Shown here: one piece after another, positions 25,794 through 33,827 of the stretch
Position numbering within the stretch: position 1 is the stretch's first letter
Layout of the letters: every line of letters begins with the position of its first letter
Assembly (NCBI RefSeq): GCF_004368405.1
Contig: NZ_SBJH01000026.1
Span: 1 to 64,000 of the forward strand
Source: Olivibacter sp. XZL3
GTDB taxonomy: Bacteria > Bacteroidota > Bacteroidia > Sphingobacteriales > Sphingobacteriaceae
DNA length: 64,000 bases
Direction: 5' to 3'
Program-made: the position numbers and the translations under genes
The notes under the pieces: model-generated
Told to the model about the DNA's origin: nothing
The model's input: the letters and a program-made list of their open reading frames with translations, nothing else
The model's database searches: none

Positions 25794-26567
25794 ATGAGTA
25801 GTTTTAATCAAGCATTAACTTCCACATTAGGGAAAAAACTAATCATGGCCTTGACCGGTTTGTTCTTATGCGCATTCCTGATAGTACACCTGATTGGTAA
25901 TCTCCAATTATTTAAGGATGATGCAGGCAAGGCGTTCAACGACTATGCCTACTTCATGACGCATTTTACTCCTATAAAAGCGGTGTCTTATTTATTGTAC
26001 GCGTCTATTATAATCCACGCCCTTTATGCTTTAATACTGACCGTGTATAATAGAAAAGCGCGGCCTATTGGCTATGCGAGTTTTGCCGGCGACAAAAACA
26101 GCACTTGGAGTTCAAGGAACATGGGCATCTTGGGCACTGTACTGCTTGTGTTTATTGCCACACACATGGCGAACTTTTGGTGGAAATTCCATAATGACGA
26201 AGTGCCTTATATAGAGTACCGCACCGATCTGAATACGCTCGAAACACAAGTTACAGAGTTAAACGCATCGGAATTTACTGATTACCAAAACTTCACGCAG
26301 GACGGACAGGAAGTAACCAGAGCACGGGACTTGTACAAGCAAGTTGCATATGCCTTCCAGAATCCTATATTGGTGGCCTTTTATGTGCTGGCGATGGCTG
26401 CCATGTCTTTTCACCTGATACACGGATTCAACAGTGCATTTCAGTCGCTGGGATTCAACCATAGAAAATATATTCCGATTGTACGGTTTTTAGCACTTTG
26501 GGTATTCGGCATTATCATTCCGATAGCATTCGCTGCTATGCCACTGTATTTTTTCTTTTGTAAATAA
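25794..26567 (+). CDS. sdhC: succinate dehydrogenase cytochrome b subunit (SdhC, class B)
   Basis: This 257-residue membrane anchor has five predicted helices, the single-subunit diheme form that reduces menaquinone. Candidate heme-ligand histidines lie in AFLIVHLIGN, IIIHALYAL, FIATHMANFWW and SFHLIHGF. A loop after the third helix is longer than in the Wolinella type (HNDEVPYIEYRTDL to about residue 180). It anchors SdhAB to the inner membrane in the citric acid cycle and respiratory chain. First gene of sdhCAB; sdhA starts 45 nt downstream. Confidence 0.95.
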   Translation: MSSFNQALTSTLGKKLIMALTGLFLCAFLIVHLIGNLQLFKDDAGKAFNDYAYFMTHFTPIKAVSYLLYASIIIHALYALILTVYNRKARPIGYASFAGDKNSTWSSRNMGILGTVLLVFIATHMANFWWKFHNDEVPYIEYRTDLNTLETQVTELNASEFTDYQNFTQDGQEVTRARDLYKQVAYAFQNPILVAFYVLAMAAMSFHLIHGFNSAFQSLGFNHRKYIPIVRFLALWVFGIIIPIAFAAMPLYFFFCK

Positions 26568-26611
26568 ATTCACTTTTAGCTCGCTAGAATTGAGATAAAA
26601 ATAGAATAAAG

Positions 26612-28549
26612 ATGATGTTAGATTCTAAAATACCAGAAGGCCCATTAGCCGAGAAATGGTCAAAACATAAATTCAATCTTAAATTAGTTAACCCGGCCAA
26701 TAAACGTAAGTTTACGATCATTGTTGTCGGAACGGGTTTGGCAGGCGCATCCGCGGCTGCATCACTTGCAGAACTAGGCTACAATGTAAAAACGTTCTGT
26801 TATCAGGACAGCCCTCGTCGTGCGCACTCCATTGCTGCACAGGGAGGTATAAATGCCGCAAAAAATTACCAGAACGACGGCGACAGCGTATATCGGCTGT
26901 TTTATGACACCATCAAAGGAGGCGATTACCGTGCGCGCGAAGCAAACGTATACCGCTTGGCAGAAGTGTCTGTAAACATTATCGATCAATGTGTGGCGCA
27001 AGGCGTTCCTTTTGCTCGCGAATATGGCGGCCTGTTAGATAACCGTTCTTTTGGAGGAGCACAGGTATCACGTACGTTCTACGCACGGGGCCAAACGGGA
27101 CAACAGCTTCTATTAGGCGCTTACTCCGCGCTGAACCGTCAAATTAACGCTGGCAAAGTGACATCGTATACTCGTCATGAAATGTTAGACGTCGTAATGA
27201 TCGACGGACATGCGAAAGGAATTGTTACCCGCGACCTGAAAACGGGCAAAATAGAATCGCATGAAGGACATGCTGTTCTATTATGTACAGGTGGCTATGG
27301 AAACGTATTCTTCCTTTCTACCAATGCAATGGGTTGTAACGTAACAGCGGCCTGGAGAGCCCATAAGCGTGGTGCATTCTTCGCCAATCCATGTTATACG
27401 CAGATTCACCCAACCTGTATTCCGGTTACCGGCGACCACCAGTCTAAATTGACTTTGATGTCGGAGTCCTTACGTAACGATGGTAGAGTGTGGGTGCCTA
27501 AAACTGTTGATTTAGCAGAAAAACTTAGAAAAGGGGAATTGAAGCCCTCCGATATCAAAGAAGACGATAGAGACTACTTTTTGGAGCGCAAATATCCATC
27601 TTTCGGTAACCTCGTTCCGCGCGATGTGGCTTCCAGAAATGCAAAGATGATGTGCGATGAAGGAAGAGGTGTAGGTAAAACCGGACTGGCTGTATTCCTT
27701 GATTTCGCTGACGCCATCCAACGTATGGGCGAAGACACGGTCCGTGCTAAATACGGTAATCTATTCGATATGTATTATCAAATTACCGATGAGAATCCTT
27801 ACCAACAACCTATGCGTATCTATCCTGCCGTGCATTACACAATGGGCGGTCTGTGGGTCGATTATAACTTAATGACCAGTATCCCAGGCTTATATGCATT
27901 AGGCGAATGCAACTTCTCAGACCACGGTGCAAACCGCCTTGGCGCGTCGGCCTTAATGCAGGGGCTAGCAGATGGTTATTTTGTTATTCCTTATACCGTT
28001 GGTGATTACCTAACAAGTTTGGGAAGTTTTGCTCCGGTCGACAAAAATCATCCGGCATTTGAGGCTACACGAAAAGAAGTCGAAGGAAAAGTCAACAAGT
28101 TGCTTAGCTTGAAAGGATCAAAAACCGTTGATGATATCCATAAGAAATTAGGCCACATTATGTGGGAATATTGCGGCATGGCCCGCAATGAAGAAGGATT
28201 GAAAAAGGCTAAAGGTATGATCCAAGAGCTTCGGAAGGAATTTTGGAGCGATGTTACCGTGCTGGGCGAAAACGAGGAATTAAACCTTTCTTTGGAAAAG
28301 GCCGGTCGCGTAGCCGATTTCTTAGAACTCGGGGAACTTATGGTTGATGACGCACTGAATCGCAGTGAATCTTGCGGAGGACACTTCCGTGAAGAAAGCG
28401 CTACACCGGAAGGGGAAGCAAAACGAGACGATGAAAATTTTGCTTACGTAGCAGCGTGGCAATATAATGGTGATAACCAACCAGAAACGCTTCACAAAGA
28501 ACCACTTGTTTTCGAGAACGTGAAGTTAACCCAAAGAAGTTATAAATAG
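26612..28549 (+). CDS. sdhA: succinate dehydrogenase flavoprotein subunit
   Basis: This 645-residue catalytic subunit oxidises succinate to fumarate. The FAD-binding motif [18 protein letters not shown] is at about 38-55. The His that carries covalent FAD is in [17 protein letters not shown]. Substrate-site segments include [14 protein letters not shown] and the RxxxRDV segment (LVPRDVASR). [18 protein letters not shown] and [21 protein letters not shown] close the FAD domain. Full length, no frameshift. sdhB follows 28 nt later. Confidence 0.97.
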   Translation: MMLDSKIPEGPLAEKWSKHKFNLKLVNPANKRKFTIIVVGTGLAGASAAASLAELGYNVKTFCYQDSPRRAHSIAAQGGINAAKNYQNDGDSVYRLFYDTIKGGDYRAREANVYRLAEVSVNIIDQCVAQGVPFAREYGGLLDNRSFGGAQVSRTFYARGQTGQQLLLGAYSALNRQINAGKVTSYTRHEMLDVVMIDGHAKGIVTRDLKTGKIESHEGHAVLLCTGGYGNVFFLSTNAMGCNVTAAWRAHKRGAFFANPCYTQIHPTCIPVTGDHQSKLTLMSESLRNDGRVWVPKTVDLAEKLRKGELKPSDIKEDDRDYFLERKYPSFGNLVPRDVASRNAKMMCDEGRGVGKTGLAVFLDFADAIQRMGEDTVRAKYGNLFDMYYQITDENPYQQPMRIYPAVHYTMGGLWVDYNLMTSIPGLYALGECNFSDHGANRLGASALMQGLADGYFVIPYTVGDYLTSLGSFAPVDKNHPAFEATRKEVEGKVNKLLSLKGSKTVDDIHKKLGHIMWEYCGMARNEEGLKKAKGMIQELRKEFWSDVTVLGENEELNLSLEKAGRVADFLELGELMVDDALNRSESCGGHFREESATPEGEAKRDDENFAYVAAWQYNGDNQPETLHKEPLVFENVKLTQRSYK

Positions 28550-28576
28550 TTAACCACTCAAACCATATAGAGCATC

Positions 28577-29356
28577 ATGAGTGAAGAAAGAACAATGAAT
28601 TTAACGCTAAAAGTTTGGCGTCAAAAAAATGAAAACGAAAAAGGTAAATTTGTTACCATACAAGCTAACGGCATCTCTTCAGATATGTCTTTTCTAGAAA
28701 TGCTTGATGTTGTAAACGAAGACCTAACAAGAAAAGGCGAAGACCCTATATATTTTGACCACGATTGCCGTGAGGGTATTTGCGGCATGTGTTCGCTGCA
28801 TATCAACGGTCGGCCACATGGCCCAAAGCAAGGAACTACGACTTGCCAACTGCACATGCGCAGCTTCCACGATGGCCAAACCATCGTTATTGAACCATGG
28901 AGAGCCGCAGCCTTCCCGGTTATCAAAGATTTAGCGGTTGACCGTACGGCCTTTGAACGTATTCAGCAAGCGGGCGGATATGTATCGGTTAATACCGGTG
29001 GCGTCCCGGATGGTAACGCTATTCCTATTCCAAAACCAAGCGCGGACGAGGCTTTTGAATCGGCTACCTGCATCGGTTGTGGTGCTTGTGTTGCCGCGTG
29101 TAAAAATGCTTCGGCAATGCTCTTCGTGTCTGCGAAGATATCACAATATGCTTTATTACCTCAAGGCCAAGCTGAGCGCTATCAAAGAGCACAAGCAATG
29201 GTTGAGCAAATGGACCGCGAAGGATTCGGCGCCTGTACCGTGACAAAAGCCTGTGAGGCGGAATGCCCGGTAGGCATCAAATTGACAAATATCGCACGAA
29301 TGAACAGAGAGTACTTTAACGCGAAGTTTTTTAAAGAAAAGACTGCTCATTCATAA
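28577..29356 (+). CDS. sdhB: succinate dehydrogenase iron-sulfur subunit
   Basis: This 259-residue subunit carries electrons from FAD to the membrane anchor. All three clusters are visible: the [2Fe-2S] set CREGICGMC plus the later TTTC, the [4Fe-4S] set [11 protein letters not shown], and the [3Fe-4S]/[4Fe-4S] set with [12 protein letters not shown]. The cysteine pattern of the last groups is that of class B enzymes. It ends the operon 25 nt before a 13-bp-stem terminator. Confidence 0.97.
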   Translation: MSEERTMNLTLKVWRQKNENEKGKFVTIQANGISSDMSFLEMLDVVNEDLTRKGEDPIYFDHDCREGICGMCSLHINGRPHGPKQGTTTCQLHMRSFHDGQTIVIEPWRAAAFPVIKDLAVDRTAFERIQQAGGYVSVNTGGVPDGNAIPIPKPSADEAFESATCIGCGACVAACKNASAMLFVSAKISQYALLPQGQAERYQRAQAMVEQMDREGFGACTVTKACEAECPVGIKLTNIARMNREYFNAKFFKEKTAHS

Positions 29357-29380
29357 AATCGTTTTACACTAACTAAACTA

Positions 29381-29415
29381 GAAAGCGGTTTCCCCTCTGA
29401 GGAAACCGCTTTCTT
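29381..29415 (+). terminator. strong rho-independent terminator of sdhCAB
   Basis: GAAAGCGGTTTCC (29381-29393) pairs perfectly with GGAAACCGCTTTC (29401-29413) over a 7-nt loop and runs into a T-rich tail. It lies between convergent genes (sdhB and the M56-TonB gene) and could stop transcription from both sides. Confidence 0.92.
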
Positions 29416-29436
29416 ACTTTCTATACTATCTTATCC

Positions 29437-31059
29437 TTAGAGACTTCGCGAATTTTCCGCCTTCGGCTCAGCTTTGCTTAGGTTTATTTGAATGGGAAGA
29501 CTATAGGAAACGCGGACAGACTCACCATTTTTCTGACCGGGCGACCACTTCGGAGAGCCTTTTAATAAATCAATTGCCGCTTGCCCTGTTCCATAGCCTA
29601 AATCCTTAAGTACCTCGATGTCATTCAGCGTACCGTCCTTTTCGATGACGAACGACAATAAAAGCGACCCGTTAACCCCTTTCTCCTTTGCCTCTGTGGA
29701 ATAGCGGAAATTCTCTCCAATCCACTTGTAAAAGGCCCGCATCCCTCCAGGAAAACTTGGCTGCACATCCAGTTCATTAAAATCGGTCGCCTTTTGCTTA
29801 GTACTGTCTTGCCAGCGAACATCAGGTTTTTGGCTACTTGCTGATGAACCGTAACCGACGATAATAAGTTCTTCCAAGTTTGCATAACCTGCCAGCTTAG
29901 CAAGGGCAATATCAGGCTTTGCCCCAGAGCGATCTCTCCGGTGGTCTCCCTCGTCGTATTGTAGCATAAACTTCACACGAAGAAGATTTTTCCCTGTCGG
30001 CATCTCTTCCTTCACATCCGGTTGTAGTAGTACACGAATGACTTCCTTTTCCTGTTCATAGCCGAAGCTATTTACAACCTTGGTTTCTATCGAGTTATTC
30101 TTTTTCTCGAATGCAATATCAACAATCCCTTCTGCTCCATCTACTTTAGCCTTCGGCAGATATCGTATATTCGATCCCACTAACTTATAAAAATTAGTTG
30201 CTTTCTGATCGTGCCGTGCTAAATCTGCCACTTGATCGCTTACTTTAGCTGATGAAAATATCAGCATCCCAATGAACAATGGCACTACCAAAATATATTT
30301 TAGTAAGGCCGATCTTTTCGATTTGTTTTTTAAAAGCATAACAATTCTGTTTTTTATAAATGATTGATTTAGAAAGTTATTGGTTAGGACAGACGATGAT
30401 ACCGAGAAGGTACGGCCAAGTAACAATTCGGCATAGGCAATTCTATCTGCATCACTGCGGTTTATCGCTTCATCGGCGATATACTCGTGCGTTAATTTCA
30501 AGGAATCTGCTAGATAATATACCACCGGGTTGAACCAGTTGAAAACCTTAACCAACTCGACATAGAGCACGTCCAACGTGTGTAGTTGCTTTGCGTGTAC
30601 AAGCTCATGCTCCATGACTTTCGCACTACCTTCCTGCTCCGTATCCACCTTAATTGTACGAATGAAAGAATAAGCATCGCCGTAATTGTTTGTCTGCAAT
30701 CGCTTTCTTAACCGCTTCATTTTCACGGTAAGCAACAAAAATTGTATTAGCACCCCTCCTATATACACATAAATCCACAAAGGCACCCTTACCCCACTCG
30801 CCCTATTAAGCAGATTTCTGTCGGCTTCCATATCAATAGTTACCGAGTCCAAACCCGATCTTGCAACAAAGACGGTTGACGATCTAAAGGCATTTTGTAG
30901 CCATTCCAACTGAATGAGTGGAAGGATAAAAGATAACACGGCGATCCCCACCAGATAGACTCTATTGAGCTGAAAAAAGGTCTCGCGCGATAAGAAAATC
31001 CTGTAAAACCCATAAAATAGGATCAGGTAAACGTTGGCAATAATCAGATAGTTCATCAT
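29437..31059 (-). CDS. BlaR1-like M56 metallopeptidase fused to a TonB C-terminal domain
   Basis: This 540-residue membrane protein has N-terminal helices (about 3-22, 34-52, 93-113) and a zinc protease motif HELVH (151-155) with Glu192/Glu197 in HEYIADE. A further helix lies near 255-272 (LLKYILVVPLFIGMLIF). A periplasmic linker and a C-terminal TonB-like domain (about 440-530, SFPGGMRAFYKWIGENFRYS to KWSPGQKNGESVRVSYSLPI) follow. BlaR1/MecR1 relatives sense a signal outside and cut a BlaI repressor inside. Here the penicillin-binding sensor is absent and a TonB domain stands in its place, a common Bacteroidota design. It follows the blaI gene by 25 nt, so the pair forms one operon. Confidence 0.9.
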   Translation of the reverse strand: MMNYLIIANVYLILFYGFYRIFLSRETFFQLNRVYLVGIAVLSFILPLIQLEWLQNAFRSSTVFVARSGLDSVTIDMEADRNLLNRASGVRVPLWIYVYIGGVLIQFLLLTVKMKRLRKRLQTNNYGDAYSFIRTIKVDTEQEGSAKVMEHELVHAKQLHTLDVLYVELVKVFNWFNPVVYYLADSLKLTHEYIADEAINRSDADRIAYAELLLGRTFSVSSSVLTNNFLNQSFIKNRIVMLLKNKSKRSALLKYILVVPLFIGMLIFSSAKVSDQVADLARHDQKATNFYKLVGSNIRYLPKAKVDGAEGIVDIAFEKKNNSIETKVVNSFGYEQEKEVIRVLLQPDVKEEMPTGKNLLRVKFMLQYDEGDHRRDRSGAKPDIALAKLAGYANLEELIIVGYGSSASSQKPDVRWQDSTKQKATDFNELDVQPSFPGGMRAFYKWIGENFRYSTEAKEKGVNGSLLLSFVIEKDGTLNDIEVLKDLGYGTGQAAIDLLKGSPKWSPGQKNGESVRVSYSLPIQINLSKAEPKAENSRSL

Positions 31060-31084
31060 AATCGGTATTTTAATCGTTAGCCCT

Positions 31085-31456
31085 CTATTTCTTCTTCGCT
31101 TTCTCCAATAAGCGTAATAGCTCGTCCGCCTCCTTTACATTCAACTTATTCTCTTGAAGGAAAAAAGAAAGCATACTCCGCGGAGAGTTGTCGAAGTAAC
31201 CGGACAGCAATTTACCCGCTGCAAACTCTTTATAAGTATCCTTACTTATTTTCGCAAAATAGCGGTAGCTTTTACCAAAACTTTCATGCCCGACAAAGCC
31301 TTTGGTTTCGAGTATGCGAATAATGGTAGAGACGGTGTTATATGCCGGCTTCGGCTCATCCATCTGCTCAATGATGTCTTTCACAAAAGCTTTTTCCAGC
31401 TTCCAGAGCTCTTGCATTACCTGCTCCTCAGCTCGCGTTAATTCCCTGATTTCCAT
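31085..31456 (-). CDS. BlaI/MecI-family transcriptional repressor
   Basis: I start it at 31456 (MEIRELTRAEEQVMQELWKL, 123 residues), dropping seven residues of the longest frame because the promoter predicts a start near 31470. The winged helix (about 8-75) shows VKDIIEQM and YNTVSTIIRILETKGFVGHE, the recognition-helix segment of this family. The C-terminal part holds the dimerisation region and FLQENKLNVKEADELLRLLE. It should repress its own operon with the M56-TonB gene until cleaved. Two operators lie in its promoter. Confidence 0.93.
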   Translation of the reverse strand: MEIRELTRAEEQVMQELWKLEKAFVKDIIEQMDEPKPAYNTVSTIIRILETKGFVGHESFGKSYRYFAKISKDTYKEFAAGKLLSGYFDNSPRSMLSFFLQENKLNVKEADELLRLLEKAKKK

Positions 31457-31476
31457 ATTGAATAACATTAATAACA

Positions 31477-31521
31477 CAAAATTAAAACTAATATATTAGT
31501 TTTGCAACTATTTTTTTAGTT
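31477..31521 (-). promoter_or_regulatory. blaI promoter with two tandem operators
   Basis: On the minus strand TTG (31505-31507) and TAATTTTG (31477-31484) are 20 nt apart, a good Bacteroidota promoter. Between them sits AACTA-N6-TAGTT (31486-31501), the core of a perfect 20-bp palindrome at 31484-31503. A second AACTA-N6-TAGTT (31506-31521) overlaps and precedes the -33 box. The two copies start exactly 20 bp apart, two helical turns, so two dimers could bind the same face and block the polymerase. Confidence 0.8.
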
Positions 31522-31526
31522 ATTGT

Positions 31527-31557
31527 GGAGAAAAAGAAAGCCCATCGAAAAATGGGC
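31527..31557 (-). terminator. minus-strand terminator after the 58-residue gene
   Basis: GCCCAT/ATGGGC (31540-31545 with 31552-31557) encloses a 6-nt loop. On the minus strand the stem is followed by TTTCTTTTTCTCC. It would end a minus-strand transcript just before the blaI promoter. Confidence 0.65.
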
Positions 31558-31625
31558 CTATAGATATCATGAACACAAACCCCTTGGCTGTGCCTTCTGG
31601 CGGAGCGCTCTTCTGTCCGGTAATG

Positions 31626-31802
31626 CTAGAATAAGAGGATCCTTACATTTAAATACTTCGGAATACTTAAAAAAGACGCATTTAACTCAACCGATGGTTC
31701 CATCACTTCCCTGTCGACATGGACACAAATCACCAAGGCCGCTATCAATATAGGAATCAATAACAACAAGAAGGGGGAAATATTTGATAAAAGCCTTTTC
31801 AT
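31626..31802 (-). CDS. small single-pass membrane protein, 58 residues, unrecognised
   Basis: ATG at 31802 to TAG at 31626-31628 encodes 58 residues. A short basic start (MKRLLSN) leads into one strongly hydrophobic segment (about 10-27, PFLLLLIPILIAALVICV). A polar tail of about 30 residues contains HVDREVMEPSVELNASF and ends LNVRILLF. A hairpin terminator on the same strand follows at 31527-31557, which supports transcription of this strand. I recognise no family. No clear Shine-Dalgarno or TAnnTTTG element was found upstream. It stands between blaI and the LytS-type kinase gene, transcribed away from the kinase. The gap 31803-32001 upstream holds nothing else I can identify. Confidence 0.5.
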   Translation of the reverse strand: MKRLLSNISPFLLLLIPILIAALVICVHVDREVMEPSVELNASFLSIPKYLNVRILLF

Positions 31803-32001
31803 ATTTCTAGGGTTTGCGTGTTAACTCTTATTTGATTATTTTACAAATAAACGAGTGTTTTCTATTTTATTAAAGTTTTTTAGACTAACACGTCATATTT
31901 ATAGACCAACTGGCTACCTTTCTATGTCGCCGATAGTAAGGCGTTCATCGCTCAGCCCGGGCTGTTTGTCTATCAAAACGCTAAAAGTGTTATAGAAAGG
32001 A

Positions 32002-32009
32002 TATATTTG
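32002..32009 (+). promoter_or_regulatory. -7 promoter element for the kinase-regulator pair
   Basis: TATATTTG matches TAnnTTTG and lies 59 nt before the kinase start at 32069. No TTTG is found at the expected -33 distance. Confidence 0.5.
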
Positions 32010-32068
32010 CTATATTAAACAACCATAGTACCGTACTTAACAACTAGAAACAGGAACAAGCGGCATCA

Positions 32069-33076
32069 ATGAAAAAAAGCCATATTCTTTATCACATCTT
32101 GGTTTGGCTTGCTTTAGCCACTCTATTGTTTTTAACCAATGACAACAAAAGCAGTGTTCCTCACCTACTCTTTTATCTCCTATTTACCGTATTTAATGTA
32201 GGCGTTTTCTATCTCACTTACTTTTTCATCGCTCCATACTTCATTGGAGATAAGCGTTATTTGTCGGGCACCATTATTTCTATATGCTGCCTACTCGCCA
32301 GCTCCTTTATCAAATTAACAATAGCAGTCTATAACGAGCCCATTCTTATGCGCTATGGGGATCATCTCGAGCGGACCTTGAGTAAAGAGGAGTATTTCAC
32401 CTCTGCTACTATTATTACCTTGTTTTTTATGTTACTGGGCTATGCCTTTAGACTGGCCACCAATTCTTATCAAATGGAGCAGGCAAGGAAGACCTTAGAA
32501 ACAGAGAAGCTAAACGCGGAACTCGCTTTCTTAAAGACCCAGATCAATCCACATTTTCTTTTTAATTCACTTAATAACATTTATTCACTCGCTTACCAGA
32601 AATCAGATAAAGCGCCCGAAGCAATTTTAAGGCTATCTGAGATTATGCGCTACATGCTGTATGAGAGCAACGACGAAAAAGTATTATTAGAAGACGAGGT
32701 GAACTATCTTGAAAACTACATAGAACTTCAAAAGCTGCGGGTTAAGGAACAAGTGTATCTGGATCTTCATATAAACATCGATAATTACCAACACCGCATC
32801 ATGCCACTGCTTGTGATCTCCTTTTTGGAAAACGTTTTTAAACATGGCGTGGCTACCGACAAGGAGCATCCTATCCGCATTACTGTTGAAGTCCTAAACA
32901 GCCGCTTATACTTTAAGGCGCAGAACAAGAAAAACAAACTGAATAAAGATAAATCCGGGGGAATTGGACTCACCAACCTTAAAAGAAGGCTGGAGCTTGG
33001 CTATCCTGATAAGCACACCTTTATCATTCAAGATAACGAAGATTATTACAGCAGCGAATTATTTGTATATTTATAA
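32069..33076 (+). CDS. LytS/YehU-type membrane sensor histidine kinase
   Basis: This 335-residue kinase has four membrane helices in the first 130 residues (for example ILYHILVWLALATLLFL, LLFYLLFTVFNVGVFYL) with almost no periplasmic loop. A coiled stretch and the His_kinase domain with His162 in TQINPHFLFNSLNNIYSLAY follow. The ATP-binding part has SFLENVFKHGV (N box) and GGIGLTNLKRRL (G box). The LytTR regulator starts 17 nt downstream, its obvious partner. Such pairs in Bacteroidota control varied targets; the signal is unknown. Confidence 0.92.
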   Translation: MKKSHILYHILVWLALATLLFLTNDNKSSVPHLLFYLLFTVFNVGVFYLTYFFIAPYFIGDKRYLSGTIISICCLLASSFIKLTIAVYNEPILMRYGDHLERTLSKEEYFTSATIITLFFMLLGYAFRLATNSYQMEQARKTLETEKLNAELAFLKTQINPHFLFNSLNNIYSLAYQKSDKAPEAILRLSEIMRYMLYESNDEKVLLEDEVNYLENYIELQKLRVKEQVYLDLHINIDNYQHRIMPLLVISFLENVFKHGVATDKEHPIRITVEVLNSRLYFKAQNKKNKLNKDKSGGIGLTNLKRRLELGYPDKHTFIIQDNEDYYSSELFVYL

Positions 33077-33093
33077 AAGTAAATTTGTGAATC

Positions 33094-33813
33094 ATGATAC
33101 GATGTTTAGTAGTTGATGATGAACCCCTGGCATTGGACATTATAGCGGATTATATTCAGAAAGTGCCCGAGCTCACCTTATCGGCAACGACAACAAGCGC
33201 CATCGAAGGCCTAGGCTTGGTACAGCAGGGAGTCATCGATTTAGTCTTTCTAGACATACAAATGCCCGAACTAACCGGTATCCAGTTTTTGAAGATTATT
33301 AACGGAAAATGCGACGTCATTCTCACCACCGCTTATCCTCAATACGCCCTTGAAGGCTATGAACTGAACGTTACTGATTACCTGTTAAAACCAATCGCTT
33401 TCGACAGGTTTTACCGATCTATTCAGAAAGTGACCAACCAAAAGAACCACTTTCAAAAAAACCAGCAAGCCGAGTTACAGAACCACAATAAAAATAATGA
33501 GTTCATTTTTGTAAAAACTGAGCATAAGATTCAGCGAATTGACTACGATGACGTCTACTATATTGAAGGACTGAAAGACTATATCTCCATTTATACCTCG
33601 AATGAAAGGATTATTACCCTCCAAAATATGAAAAGGATGGAGGAAACACTCCCTGAAGAACGATTTATCCGTGTCCATAAATCGTACATTGTTGCTCTCG
33701 AGAAAATAGAAAGCATAGAGCGTGGCAGGATTTCATTAAAAGAAAAGCTTATCCCAATAGGGGATACGTACCGGGAATCATTCTTCAAACGCATCGGCGA
33801 AAAGTATAGCTAG
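33094..33813 (+). CDS. LytTR-family response regulator
   Basis: This 239-residue regulator pairs a receiver domain with a LytTR DNA-binding domain. The receiver acid pocket is VVDDEP near the start, the phosphorylated Asp54 is in LVFLDIQMPE, and Lys of LLKPIAF is near 105-111. The LytTR part (about 135-239) has FVKTEHKIQRIDYDDVYYIEG, a RFIRVHKSYIVAL segment and IPIGDTYRE. It receives phosphate from the kinase encoded just upstream. The gene ends 14 nt from the convergent S41 protease gene. Confidence 0.94.
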   Translation: MIRCLVVDDEPLALDIIADYIQKVPELTLSATTTSAIEGLGLVQQGVIDLVFLDIQMPELTGIQFLKIINGKCDVILTTAYPQYALEGYELNVTDYLLKPIAFDRFYRSIQKVTNQKNHFQKNQQAELQNHNKNNEFIFVKTEHKIQRIDYDDVYYIEGLKDYISIYTSNERIITLQNMKRMEETLPEERFIRVHKSYIVALEKIESIERGRISLKEKLIPIGDTYRESFFKRIGEKYS

Positions 33814-33827
33814 CGAAAATCCCTTTT

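Noticed and set aside
31523-31753. 76-residue plus-strand frame
   Set aside because: Antisense to the better supported 58-residue frame, and its start overlaps the blaI operator and a terminator.
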